This document shows, one piece after another, positions 22,458 through 31,120 of a stretch of DNA of 41,214 bases; the first letter of the stretch is position 1, and every line of letters starts with the position of its first letter. Origin of the DNA: Streptomyces sp. LUP30 (lineage in GTDB: Bacteria; Actinomycetota; Actinomycetes; Streptomycetales; Streptomycetaceae). The position numbers and the translations under genes were made by a program. Below the pieces are notes generated by a model that searched no databases, was not told the origin of the DNA, and saw nothing but the letters and a program-made list of their open reading frames with translations. Location of the stretch: contig NZ_MJAJ01000070.1 in assembly GCF_001746365.1 (NCBI RefSeq), positions 1 to 41,214 on the forward strand, given 5' to 3'.

Positions 22458-25400
22458 TCAGTGGCCCTTCTGCTCCTCCGCCACCTGCAACAACTGCTCC
22501 GCCTCGGCCCGCCGGGCCCGCGCCGTCTCGTCCTCGCCCTGTCCGGCCCGGTCGCCGCCGTGTCCACCGAGTTCACCGAGTTCACCGTGTTCACCGTCCC
22601 GGCCGTGTTCGGCGTCGGCGCCCGCCCCGGCGCGCGTCTGCGCGTCCGCGTAGGAGCGCAGCACCGCACGCGCGCGTGCCGCCGCCTCCGCCGGGCGCCC
22701 CAGGTCGCTCTCCAGCCAACCGGCCGCCAGCTCCGCGCCGGTCCGGGCGTGCAGGGCGCTGTCGCCCAGGGCGACGAACACCGCGACGGCCTCGGCCATT
22801 TGGGAGAGCGCCTCGTCCAGGGCGGCCCGGATCGAGTCGTCGTCGGCATCCTCGGAGGCGGAGCGGGCCAGCAGATCCCCGAACTGGCGGTGGGTGTCCC
22901 CCAGTTCGGCGACGAGCCGCCGGCGCACCTCGTCGTCGCGCGCCGCGTCGAACGCGTCCGCGCACTCCTCCAGGGCGGCCGCCATCAGGTCGCGCGCCGT
23001 GCCCGTGCCGTCCTCGGCGCGCAACGCCAGCCACGCGCGGGCCCGCAGCGAGCGGACCAGGCCGTGGACGTTGCCGAGCTCGCGCCACAGTGCGCCCGCG
23101 CGCGCGTAGGCCCGGTCCGCCTCGGCGTGCAGGCCGGCCTGGCCGAGCGACTCGGCGGCCAGGTGCGCCAGGGTCGCGTGGTCGTGCTGTTCGGGCCAGT
23201 GCCGGGCGATCTCGGCGGCCTGCAGCCGCCGCTCCGCGGCGTCCCGGTGGTCCCCGAGCTCGCTGAGACAGTCGCCCAGCCACCACTGCGTCTGGACGAC
23301 CGCGCCGTCGCCGTGCGTCTCGGCGCTCAGGTCCACGAGCGCCGACTCCAGCACCTCCGCGGCCTCGGCCCAGCGGCCCTGCCGCACCAGGTATCCGCCG
23401 AGCTGGTGCCGCGCCCACGCGCCGAAGGTCGGGCCCACGCCCGCCTCGTCGGCCCAGTGCGCCGCCTCCAGGGCGTGTTCCGCGGCCTCGGCTGCCTCTC
23501 CCCGGCCCCCGACCACCTCGGCGAGCTGCAGATGCAGCTGAGCCCGGCCCACCGCCTCCAGGAACGGTCCGCCGTGCTCCAGCGCCGCCCGCAGCGCCCG
23601 CTCCGCCTCCACCATGTCGTCCAGCTGGTGGGCGATACCGGCCAGCCGGGCCTCGTACTCCACGGCGAACCACGGCAGGCCCGCCGCGACGAACTCGTCC
23701 GCGGCCCGAGCGAACAGCTCCACGCCCTCTTCCGGATCCTCCGACCGCACCGCCAGCTCGGCGAGCATCGCGTGGCCCTCGGCGACCCGGGCGGCGAGTC
23801 GTACGTCGTCTCCCGCCCGGCCCTCCACCAGCGCCAGCAGCTCCCGCACGGCCGCCTCCGCCGCCGTCAGGACGGCGTCCTGCGCCGGTCCCTCGGCCTC
23901 GTGGACGCGCCGCATCAGGATCCGGGCCCGCGCCATCAGCACGCCTGCCGCCTGCGGCACCTGCGTGCCGCCGTCGGCGTACAGGGCGAGGACCCGGTCG
24001 TAGGGGCCGGCCACCGCGGCGACCGCCTCGTCGACCTCGCCGGCGAGCGCCCGCACGTAGGCGGCACGCGCGCGTGCCGCCAGAGCCTCCCCGGGGTCGC
24101 CCGCCCGCGCGTACAGCTCGGCCGCCCGCTCGAACCTCTCCGCGCCCTCCGCGCCGAGACCGATCGCCTCGTGGTCGGCGATCTCCGCGCGGTCACGCGC
24201 CTCCAGCTCCACGCCCTCCGAACCCGCGGCCGCCTCGGCCACCCGCGCCCATGCCTCTACGGCGTGCGGCTGGAGGGTGTCCGACAGCCGCCGGGCCTCG
24301 ACCAGCAGAGCCGCCAGCTCCGGCTCACCGGACTCCACAGCCGGAGCCGGAGCCTGCGCCGGGGGCGTCGCCGCGGCCGCGGCGGACACCGGGCGCGCGG
24401 CCCGTACCCCCAGGGGAAGCCGTTCCACCAGGGGCCGCTGCGCCATCCGCGCGCGTGCCCGCTCGCTGACGTGCCGCGTGCCGTTGCGCTCGTCGAAGCG
24501 CGCGGCCAGCGCGAGCGCCTGTGCGCGCGCATGGTCCGCGAGTTCGGCGGCGGTCCACTCCCGGCCGGCCGGCCCGGGCACCCGCTGACCGCCCAGCCCG
24601 AGCTCGGCCAGCCGCTCCATGAGCAGCACCACCACGCTCAGGAACTCCAGCTTGCTGCGCGGATGCCCCTCGTCGGTGAAGTACGCGGGCCGCTCCGCGA
24701 GCAGTTCCAGACCACGCGCCTCGTTACCGGTCAGCGCGCAGAACTCGACGTGGTCGGCGTAGGCGCCCCGCATCGACTCCATGGGCCGCACCAGCCGGAA
24801 CCCGCGCAGATGGTGGGCGCGGGCCTCCTCCGGGCGGCCCAGCCGCAACAGCGGCACCAGGGACGAGGCGAGCACGGTGTGCGGCTCGTGCGCGCACGAG
24901 TACTCGCCCTCCAGGACCGGCGCCCACACCCTCAGCGCCTCGGCGTCCCGGCCGCGCTCCGCCTCCCACCAGCCCTGCCCGTGCAGCTCGCACGCGTGGC
25001 AGTCGGCCATGGTGTCCCGGTCCGCGGCCAGCCAGGCGGCGAAAGCCCGCTCGGCCCGCTCCACGTCCCCCACGTGCGCGGCGACGCTGAACTCGGCGCT
25101 GCGCACCGCCCGCTCGGAGTGCCCGGCGAGGCGGTAGCGGTGCTCCATCTCGCCGAGCCACTTCTCCACCGACGCCAAGGGCACGTGCGGCTGGTCGAGC
25201 ATCCCCGCCGACATCCACTTGAAGACCCAGTGCAGCGAATGCGTCTCGTACGCGTCGAAGTCCTCGGGCCGCTCGTCCCACATGCGCAGCAGCCGCGCGA
25301 ACGGGACGAACATCTTCGCCTTCTCGGAGCTGTAGTTGTAGACCTTCAGCTGGTGCCCGAGCGCCTCGATCACGGCCAGCGGGATCTTCAGCTTCTCGGC

Positions 25401-25508
25401 CTCCAGCAGCAACTGCTCCGCGCGCGCGTTGCGGGCCGGCCCCTCCGGCTGCTCGCCGTTCTCCGCCATCGCCCGGCGCAGGGAGTCGAAGTCGGTGATC
25501 TCACTCAT
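22458..25508 (-). CDS. Large TPR-repeat protein coupled to the HSP90 gene
   Basis: This 1016-residue, Ala/Glu/Leu-rich, helical protein has no signal peptide or membrane segment. From about residue 380 onward, repeated helix pairs with A..Y/L..AG....A spacing (FERAAELYARAGDPGEALAA, later AAELAVRSEDPEEGVELF) mark at least ten TPR-like units. The first 330 residues form a distinct Trp-rich domain with a CHACELH cluster (Cys170, Cys173, His176). A Gly/Asp/Glu/His-rich tail ends the protein. ATG 25508 overlaps the HSP90 stop by 8 bases, so translation is coupled. I know of no assigned function; the context suggests a co-chaperone, client adaptor or scaffold for the HSP90. Confidence 0.88.
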   Translation of the reverse strand: MSEITDFDSLRRAMAENGEQPEGPARNARAEQLLLEAEKLKIPLAVIEALGHQLKVYNYSSEKAKMFVPFARLLRMWDERPEDFDAYETHSLHWVFKWMSAGMLDQPHVPLASVEKWLGEMEHRYRLAGHSERAVRSAEFSVAAHVGDVERAERAFAAWLAADRDTMADCHACELHGQGWWEAERGRDAEALRVWAPVLEGEYSCAHEPHTVLASSLVPLLRLGRPEEARAHHLRGFRLVRPMESMRGAYADHVEFCALTGNEARGLELLAERPAYFTDEGHPRSKLEFLSVVVLLMERLAELGLGGQRVPGPAGREWTAAELADHARAQALALAARFDERNGTRHVSERARARMAQRPLVERLPLGVRAARPVSAAAAATPPAQAPAPAVESGEPELAALLVEARRLSDTLQPHAVEAWARVAEAAAGSEGVELEARDRAEIADHEAIGLGAEGAERFERAAELYARAGDPGEALAARARAAYVRALAGEVDEAVAAVAGPYDRVLALYADGGTQVPQAAGVLMARARILMRRVHEAEGPAQDAVLTAAEAAVRELLALVEGRAGDDVRLAARVAEGHAMLAELAVRSEDPEEGVELFARAADEFVAAGLPWFAVEYEARLAGIAHQLDDMVEAERALRAALEHGGPFLEAVGRAQLHLQLAEVVGGRGEAAEAAEHALEAAHWADEAGVGPTFGAWARHQLGGYLVRQGRWAEAAEVLESALVDLSAETHGDGAVVQTQWWLGDCLSELGDHRDAAERRLQAAEIARHWPEQHDHATLAHLAAESLGQAGLHAEADRAYARAGALWRELGNVHGLVRSLRARAWLALRAEDGTGTARDLMAAALEECADAFDAARDDEVRRRLVAELGDTHRQFGDLLARSASEDADDDSIRAALDEALSQMAEAVAVFVALGDSALHARTGAELAAGWLESDLGRPAEAAARARAVLRSYADAQTRAGAGADAEHGRDGEHGELGELGGHGGDRAGQGEDETARARRAEAEQLLQVAEEQKGH
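22562..22597. repeat. Four 9-base tandem units in the TPR gene
   Basis: Four units of the type GTTCACCGA stand in tandem and encode the Gly-Glu-Leu/His triplets of the C-terminal tail. Copy-number change would keep frame. Confidence 0.7.
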
Positions 25509-27363
25509 CGTCGGCCGCCCGTCCCTCCGTCGGCTCCCGTTGGGCCGACTCCCCATGTGTGGCCCATTCCAGAAGGCCGATGAACGCCCGGTTCAGCAGC
25601 GCCGAGTCCGCCGGGCGCAGGGGCCGCTGCGCCATCAGCAGCGCCTGCCCGTACAGGGACTCGGTGGCCGTGCCGATCAGCTCGGGATCGTGCAGCGAAC
25701 CGATCCGCCGGATCAGCGGGTTGAGATGGTTGAGGACCAGACGCGCGCGCGGGGCGCTCCCGCGCAGCGAGCCCAGGATGCCCGCCCACAGGTCGTCGGC
25801 CTGCTCCTCGGCCTGCGCGCGCGCCTGCTCGTGCCGGGCCGCCCGATCGTCGAGATGCAGCGCGGGCACCGACAGCGGGTGGAAGGCCCGCAGGACGACG
25901 TCGCAGCCCAGCGGGTGCAGTTTCGCCCGCGCGGCCGCCAGGAAACCCGCCAGCGCCAGCTCGTCGGCCGGGTCGACGCCGTCCAGGTGGGCGGTCACGG
26001 TGTCCGCGTCCAGCTCGGCGACCACGGTCCCCGGCCGCACCGAGGGCAGCGCCTCCACCAGCTCGCTGTCGTACGTGTAACCGCCGTTGACCACCCCGAC
26101 GCCCTGCGCCGACGCGATCGGCGCGACCTGCCGGTACTCCTCCACGGTCCGGGTGAAGTGCACCACCGGGTGGCGCTGGGCGAACTCCTCCAGCGACAGC
26201 CGCCCGTCGGTGGTCTCGAAGGGCAGCCACGGCAGCATCGTGCGCAGCATCTCCTGGTCGTGCCGCGCCAGGGACTTCACACCGAGGTGGTGCACCGCCA
26301 GGAAGGCCGCGAGCCGCTCCGGATCGCCGGCGGCCAGTCCCGTCAGCCAGGACCGGATCCGCCCGCCGAGCGCCTCGCGCACGGCGGCCAGCGTCTCGTC
26401 CTCGTACAGCGACTCCCGCGAGGCCGTCGGGCGCAGGCTGTCGGTGTCCAGCACGCAGCGCACGAAGAACGCCCAGTCGGGCAGGAGCTGTTCGCCGCGC
26501 TCGGTCAGCAGCATGCCCTTGAGATGCACCCGGTGACCGCCGCGCTGCGCCGGGCTGACCGCCGACGGCAGCACGTACGCCACGCCGCGGATCCCCGCCA
26601 GCGGCACGTCCAGCTCGATCGCGTCCAGCGGTGTGAAGCCGAACAGCTCGTGACAGTGCCGGGCCAGCGCCACGCGCCGGTTGGCGGGGGAGGGGTACGC
26701 GCGGTCCCAGGGCGCGGGCAGATCGGTGACCGCCTCGTCGCCGACCCGGACGTCGTAGGGCAGCAGCGACCCGAAGTCCCGGGCCAGCGCCAGCACCCGC
26801 GGCTCGGCGAGCCACTCCGCGGCGCCGGCCCGTGCCACCAGGTGGACGGTGGTGCCCGGCTCGGGGCGCTCCTCGTGGGGCAGCGTCCGCACGGTGTACG
26901 AGCCGTCGTCGCGCGCCGTCCACTCCACGGGCGGCGCGTCCGGCGTACGGGCGCTGCGGCTGACCACCCGGATCCGCTCGGCGACCACGAAACAGGCCAG
27001 CAGCCCGATGCCGAACTGCCCGAGGAAGTCCGAACGCACGTCCTGCAGACCCTCGGCCCGCTTGGAGCTGCGCCCGATGGTGGCCAGCAGGCTGTGCACG
27101 TCGGCCTCGGTGAGCCCGACGCCGGAGTCCTCCACCCGGAGCCCGCCGTCCGCCGCGAACAGCCGCACCCGCGCCGGGGCGTCGGGCTCCTCGGCCCGCC
27201 GGGCGGTGATGGCGTCCACCGCGTTCTGCAGCAGCTCGCGCAGGTAGACCTTCGGACTGGAGTAGAGGTGATGGGACAGCAGGTCCACCAGGCCACGCAG
27301 GTCGACCTGGAACGTATGAGGCTGCTGGGATGCCTGGGATGACTGTGAGGTCTGGGAGTCCAT
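25501..27363 (-). CDS. HSP90/HtpG-family chaperone ATPase
   Basis: This 620-residue protein has all three HSP90 domains. The N-terminal GHKL ATPase has YLRELLQNAVDAI (Glu43, Asn47), DSGVG (Asp79), LATIGRSSK and FLGQFGIG. The middle domain has SRESLYEDE, carrying the conserved catalytic-loop Arg seen as SREIL in HtpG. The C-terminal dimerisation region has LVLNHLNPLIRRI. An S/Q-rich leader of about 16 residues precedes the fold. It ends in the acidic residues ADDE. Family HSP90s are homodimeric ATP-driven clamps that mature client proteins. It is divergent from recG and forms an overlapping two-gene unit with the TPR gene. It differs enough from E. coli HtpG in loop lengths to be a separate subfamily. 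Confidence 0.93.
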   Translation of the reverse strand: MDSQTSQSSQASQQPHTFQVDLRGLVDLLSHHLYSSPKVYLRELLQNAVDAITARRAEEPDAPARVRLFAADGGLRVEDSGVGLTEADVHSLLATIGRSSKRAEGLQDVRSDFLGQFGIGLLACFVVAERIRVVSRSARTPDAPPVEWTARDDGSYTVRTLPHEERPEPGTTVHLVARAGAAEWLAEPRVLALARDFGSLLPYDVRVGDEAVTDLPAPWDRAYPSPANRRVALARHCHELFGFTPLDAIELDVPLAGIRGVAYVLPSAVSPAQRGGHRVHLKGMLLTERGEQLLPDWAFFVRCVLDTDSLRPTASRESLYEDETLAAVREALGGRIRSWLTGLAAGDPERLAAFLAVHHLGVKSLARHDQEMLRTMLPWLPFETTDGRLSLEEFAQRHPVVHFTRTVEEYRQVAPIASAQGVGVVNGGYTYDSELVEALPSVRPGTVVAELDADTVTAHLDGVDPADELALAGFLAAARAKLHPLGCDVVLRAFHPLSVPALHLDDRAARHEQARAQAEEQADDLWAGILGSLRGSAPRARLVLNHLNPLIRRIGSLHDPELIGTATESLYGQALLMAQRPLRPADSALLNRAFIGLLEWATHGESAQREPTEGRAADDE

Positions 27364-27453
27364 CGCTGCAGCGCCGCGGGCTGGGGAAGGAGCACGGCGC
27401 GGGGTCGGGCGGTCCCGGTGGGGCGGTGACCGCGGATGATGGCCGGGCGCGCC

Positions 27454-27482
27454 ATCCTAGGGCCCGAACGAGCCGTCTGACC
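27454..27482 (-). promoter_or_regulatory. Candidate promoter of the HSP90-TPR unit
   Basis: On the minus strand TGGTCA and TAGGAT are separated by 18 bases, about 91 bases before the HSP90 start. The match is moderate. No HrcA (CIRCE) or HspR (HAIR) inverted repeat is visible in this gap. Confidence 0.35.
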
Positions 27483-27529
27483 AGGGGTTTCGGGACACCT
27501 GTACGGCAATGTCAGTGTCGTGGTGTGCA

Positions 27530-29758
27530 ATGGATCTCGTGCCCGCGCTGAACGAACCACTGGAACGACCGCTGAAGTCAGTGCTCGGCCCCGCCACCGC
27601 GAAGGTGATGGCCGAGCACCTCGGCCTGCACACCGTCGGCGACCTCCTGCACCACTACCCCCGCAGATACGAGGAGCGCGGTCAGCTCACACACCTCGCC
27701 GACCTCCCCATGGACGAGCACGTCACCGTGGTCGCCCAGGTCGCCGACGCCCGGCTGCACAGCTTCGCCTCCGCCAAGGCCCCCCGGGGCAAGGGCCAGC
27801 GCCTGGAGGTGACCATCACCGACGGCAGCGGCCGCCTCCAGCTGGTCTTCTTCGGCAGCGGCGTGCACAAGCCCCACAAGGAGCTCCTGCCCGGCACGCG
27901 CGCGATGTTCTCGGGCAAGGTCTCGGTCTTCAACCGCCGCCTCCAACTGGCCCACCCGGCCTACGAACTGCTGCGCGCCGACACCGAGGAGTCCGTCGAG
28001 AGCTGGGCCGGCGCCCTCATCCCGCTCTACCCGGCCACCGCCAAAATGGAGTCCTGGAAGATCGGCAAGGCGATCCAGACCGTCCTGCCCGACGCGCGGG
28101 ACGCCGTCGACCCCCTCCCCGACTCCCTGCGCGAGGGCCGCGGCCTGGTCTCCCTCCCCGAGGCCCTGCTGAAGATCCACCGCCCGCACACCAAGGCCGA
28201 CATCGCCGACGCCCGGGCCCGCCTGAAGTGGGACGAGGCGTTCGTCCTCCAGGTCGCCCTGGCCCGCCGCCGGCACGCCGACGCCCAACTCCCGGCCGTC
28301 CCCCGCAGGCCCGCCCCCGACGGCCTCCTCACCGCCTTCGACGCCCGCCTCCCCTTCACCCTCACCGAGGGGCAGCAGAAGGTCTCCAAGGAGATCTTCG
28401 ACGACCTGGCCACGGACCACCCGATGCACCGGCTGCTCCAGGGAGAGGTGGGTTCGGGCAAGACCCTGGTCGCCCTGCGCGCCATGCTCGCCGTGGTCGA
28501 CGCGGGCGGACAGGCCGCCCTGCTCGCGCCCACCGAGGTCCTCGCCCAGCAGCACCACCGCTCCGTCGTCGAGATGATGGGCGACCTCGCCGAGGGGGGC
28601 ATGCTCGGCGGCTCGGAGCTGGCCACCAAGGTCGTGCTGCTGACCGGCTCGATGGGCGCGGCCGCCCGCCGCCAGGCCCTGCTGGACCTGGTCACCGGGG
28701 AGGCCGGCATCGTGATCGGCACGCACGCGTTGATCGAGGACAAGGTCCAGTTCCACGACCTCGGCCTGGTCGTGGTCGACGAGCAGCACCGCTTCGGCGT
28801 CGAACAGCGCGACGCCCTGCGAGGCAAGGGCAAACAGCCCCCGCACCTGCTCGTCATGACGGCCACGCCCATCCCGCGCACCGTCGCCATGACCGTCTTC
28901 GGCGACCTGGAGACCTCCGTCCTCGACCAGCTCCCGGCCGGCCGCTCGCCCATCGCCAGCCATGTCGTCCCGGCCGCCGACAAACCCCACTTCCTGGCGC
29001 GCGCGTGGGAGCGCGTGCGCGAGGAGGTGGCGGCCGGCCACCAGGCCTACGTCGTCTGCCCGCGCATCGGCGACGACGGCGACGAACCGGCCGACGCGAA
29101 GAAGGCCGGCCGCGGGAAGTCCGCCGAGGACGAGGCGGAGAAGCGCCCGCCGCTCGCGGTCCTGGAGGTGGCCGAGCAGCTGGCGAAGGGCCCGCTGAGC
29201 GGGCTGACCGTGGAAGTGCTGCACGGCCGGATGCACCCCGACGACAAGGACGCCGTGATGCGCCGCTTCGCCGCCGGGGACACCGACGTCCTGGTCGCCA
29301 CGACCGTCATCGAGGTCGGCGTCAACGTCCCCAACGCCACCGCGATGGTGATCATGGACGCCGACCGCTTCGGCGTCTCCCAGCTCCACCAGCTGCGCGG
29401 CCGGGTGGGCCGTGGCTCGGCCCCGGGCCTGTGCCTCCTGGTCAGCGAGATGCCGGAGGCGAGCGCGGCCCGGCAGCGGCTCACCGCCGTCGCCACCACC
29501 CTCGACGGCTTCGAGCTCTCCCGCATCGACCTGGAACAGCGCCGCGAGGGCGACGTCCTCGGCCAGGCCCAGTCCGGCGCCCGCACCTCGCTGCGCGTGC
29601 TCGCCGTGATCGAGGACGAGGAGGTCATCGCGGAGGCCAGGCAGGAGGCCGTGGCGGTGGTCGCGGCGGACCCGGAGCTCAGCGCCTACCCGGGCCTGCG
29701 GACGGCCCTGGACGCCCTCCTGGACGAGGAGAGGGAGCAATACCTGGAGAAGGGCTGA
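27530..29758 (+). CDS. recG: ATP-dependent DNA helicase RecG
   Basis: The 742-residue protein begins with the RecG wedge/OB domain. The superfamily 2 motor then shows Walker A GEVGSGKT (Lys311), the DEQH box (residues 417-420), TATPIPRT, and the TRG-region motif QLHQLRGRVGRG. RecG regresses stalled forks and unwinds branched DNA. An insert of about 20 charged residues (ADAKKAGRGKSAEDEAEKRP) sits between the two helicase lobes, as is common in Streptomyces. I chose ATG 27530 (MDLVPALNEPL); GTG or ATG codons slightly upstream are possible. There is no clear Shine-Dalgarno sequence. Confidence 0.97.
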   Translation: MDLVPALNEPLERPLKSVLGPATAKVMAEHLGLHTVGDLLHHYPRRYEERGQLTHLADLPMDEHVTVVAQVADARLHSFASAKAPRGKGQRLEVTITDGSGRLQLVFFGSGVHKPHKELLPGTRAMFSGKVSVFNRRLQLAHPAYELLRADTEESVESWAGALIPLYPATAKMESWKIGKAIQTVLPDARDAVDPLPDSLREGRGLVSLPEALLKIHRPHTKADIADARARLKWDEAFVLQVALARRRHADAQLPAVPRRPAPDGLLTAFDARLPFTLTEGQQKVSKEIFDDLATDHPMHRLLQGEVGSGKTLVALRAMLAVVDAGGQAALLAPTEVLAQQHHRSVVEMMGDLAEGGMLGGSELATKVVLLTGSMGAAARRQALLDLVTGEAGIVIGTHALIEDKVQFHDLGLVVVDEQHRFGVEQRDALRGKGKQPPHLLVMTATPIPRTVAMTVFGDLETSVLDQLPAGRSPIASHVVPAADKPHFLARAWERVREEVAAGHQAYVVCPRIGDDGDEPADAKKAGRGKSAEDEAEKRPPLAVLEVAEQLAKGPLSGLTVEVLHGRMHPDDKDAVMRRFAAGDTDVLVATTVIEVGVNVPNATAMVIMDADRFGVSQLHQLRGRVGRGSAPGLCLLVSEMPEASAARQRLTAVATTLDGFELSRIDLEQRREGDVLGQAQSGARTSLRVLAVIEDEEVIAEARQEAVAVVAADPELSAYPGLRTALDALLDEEREQYLEKG

Positions 29759-29762
29759 ACGG

Positions 29763-29784
29763 CTGCGGCCGACGGGGGCCGCAG
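29763..29784 (+). terminator. Terminator after recG
   Basis: Perfect 8-base arms CTGCGGCC and GGCCGCAG close a 6-base loop, starting 4 bases beyond the recG stop. Confidence 0.65.
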
Positions 29785-29918
29785 GGCCGCGTCCGTCGCC
29801 CGGCCGCCGTCGCGACCGGCCCGAGGGTGCGCGACCGCGGTCGTCCACGACCGGCACGGCCCCTCACGCCCGCGCCTGCCAGACTGGACCCGTAACCGCT
29901 GCCGAACAAGGACCCGAG

Positions 29919-30503
29919 ATGACCCGCGTGATCGCTGGCGCAGCAGGCGGACGTCGCCTGGCCGTGCCGCCGGGGAACGGCACCCGTCCCACCTCCGACC
30001 GCGCCCGCGAAGGTCTCTTCTCCACCTGGCAGTCGCTTCTCGGCGGCCCCCTGGACGGCGAGCGCGTCCTCGATCTGTACGCCGGCTCCGGCGCCGTCGG
30101 TCTGGAGGCCCTCTCGCGCGGCGCGAGCCACACCCTCCTGGTCGAGGCGGACGCCCGTGCCGCCCGCACCATCCGGGAGAACGTGAAGGCCCTCGGCCTG
30201 CCCGGCGCGGAGGTCCGCGCGGGCAAGGCCCGGCAGGTCGTCCAGGACGAGCCCGCCGCACCGTACGACCTCGCCTTCCTCGACCCCCCGTACGCCGTCT
30301 CTGACGACGATCTTCGCGAGATTCTGCTCACACTCCGCTCGGGGGGCTGGCTAGCGGCCGATGCCCTCGTCACCGTGGAGCGCAGCACCAGAGGCGGGGA
30401 GTTCCACTGGCCGGACGGCTTCGAAGCGCTCCGGGCCCGTCGTTACGGCGAGGGAACGTTTTGGTACGGTCGCGCCGCCTCTACGTGCGAAGACGCGCGA
30501 TGA
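29919..30503 (+). CDS. rsmD: 16S rRNA (guanine(966)-N2)-methyltransferase
   Basis: This 194-residue SAM-dependent enzyme methylates G966 of 16S rRNA in the assembling small subunit. The SAM-binding motif is VLDLYAGSGAVGLEALSRGA, and the catalytic N-methyltransferase motif is DPPY in LAFLDPPYAV. ATG 29919 follows an AAGGA box. It lies 26 bases before coaD, a pairing seen across bacteria. Confidence 0.95.
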   Translation: MTRVIAGAAGGRRLAVPPGNGTRPTSDRAREGLFSTWQSLLGGPLDGERVLDLYAGSGAVGLEALSRGASHTLLVEADARAARTIRENVKALGLPGAEVRAGKARQVVQDEPAAPYDLAFLDPPYAVSDDDLREILLTLRSGGWLAADALVTVERSTRGGEFHWPDGFEALRARRYGEGTFWYGRAASTCEDAR

Positions 30504-30529
30504 CCGGACCGGAGAGCGAGGGAACACAA

Positions 30530-31009
30530 GTGCGCCGTGCCGTCTGTCCCGGGTCGTTCGACCCGATCACCAACGGACACCTCGACATCATTTCCCGCGC
30601 CTCCCGTCTGTACGACGAGGTCTATGTCGCGGTCATGATCAACAAGTCGAAGAAGGGCCTGTTCGAGATCGACGAGCGGATCGACCTGATCCGCCGGGTC
30701 ACGGCCGAGTACGGCAACGTCCGCGTCGAGGCCTTCCACGGCCTCCTCGTCGACTTCTGCAAGCAGCGCGAGATCCCGGCCATCGTCAAGGGACTGCGCG
30801 CGGTCAGCGACTTCGACTACGAGCTGCAGATGGCTCAGATGAACAACGGCCTCTCGGGCGTCGAGACGCTGTTCGTGCCGACCAACCCCACCTACAGCTT
30901 CCTCTCCTCCTCGCTGGTCAAGGAGGTCGCCACCTGGGGCGGCGACGTCTCCCACCTGGTGCCCCCGCTGGTCCTCGAGGCGCTCGGCGAGCGCCTTCGG
31001 CGGGACTGA
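30530..31009 (+). CDS. coaD: Phosphopantetheine adenylyltransferase
   Basis: The 159-residue enzyme transfers AMP from ATP to 4'-phosphopantetheine, the penultimate step to coenzyme A. Motifs are PGSFDPITNGHLDII (the HxGH-type TNGH) and NPTYSFLSSSLVKEVA. I chose GTG 30530 because GAGGG sits 7 bases upstream and the product then has the standard length. An ATG at 30500 overlaps the rsmD stop (ATGA) and would add 10 residues. It is cotranscribed with rsmD. Confidence 0.97.
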   Translation: MRRAVCPGSFDPITNGHLDIISRASRLYDEVYVAVMINKSKKGLFEIDERIDLIRRVTAEYGNVRVEAFHGLLVDFCKQREIPAIVKGLRAVSDFDYELQMAQMNNGLSGVETLFVPTNPTYSFLSSSLVKEVATWGGDVSHLVPPLVLEALGERLRRD

Positions 31010-31042
31010 CGTCGAACGGGGTCTCCTGACGGTCCGTCATCC

Positions 31043-31059
31043 GGTGTCCGCCGGACACC
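31043..31059 (+). terminator. Short hairpin after coaD
   Basis: Perfect 7-base arms GGTGTCC and GGACACC close a GCC loop, 34 bases after the coaD stop. A TACAGT hexamer (31069-31074) just beyond it is a possible -10 for the next gene. Confidence 0.6.
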
Positions 31060-31120
31060 CCGTGGCCGTACAGTCGTCCCGTCCGTCTCCAACCCAGCTG
31101 TAGAGAGTGGCGAGCAACCG

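Noticed and set aside
22461..25583. 1040-codon plus-strand frame opposite the TPR gene
   Set aside because: Antisense shadow; the minus strand has coherent TPR helices and a coupled start, while the plus frame is Arg/Leu/Gly low complexity.
27364..27529. HAIR or CIRCE heat-shock operator before the HSP90 gene
   Set aside because: No CTTGAGT-N7-ACTCAAG or TTAGCACTC-N9-GAGTGCTAA type inverted repeat is visible.
25429..29895. Very long alternative frames opposite or beside HSP90 and recG
   Set aside because: No domains, and composition typical of out-of-frame GC-rich sequence; HSP90 and recG motifs are complete in their own frames.
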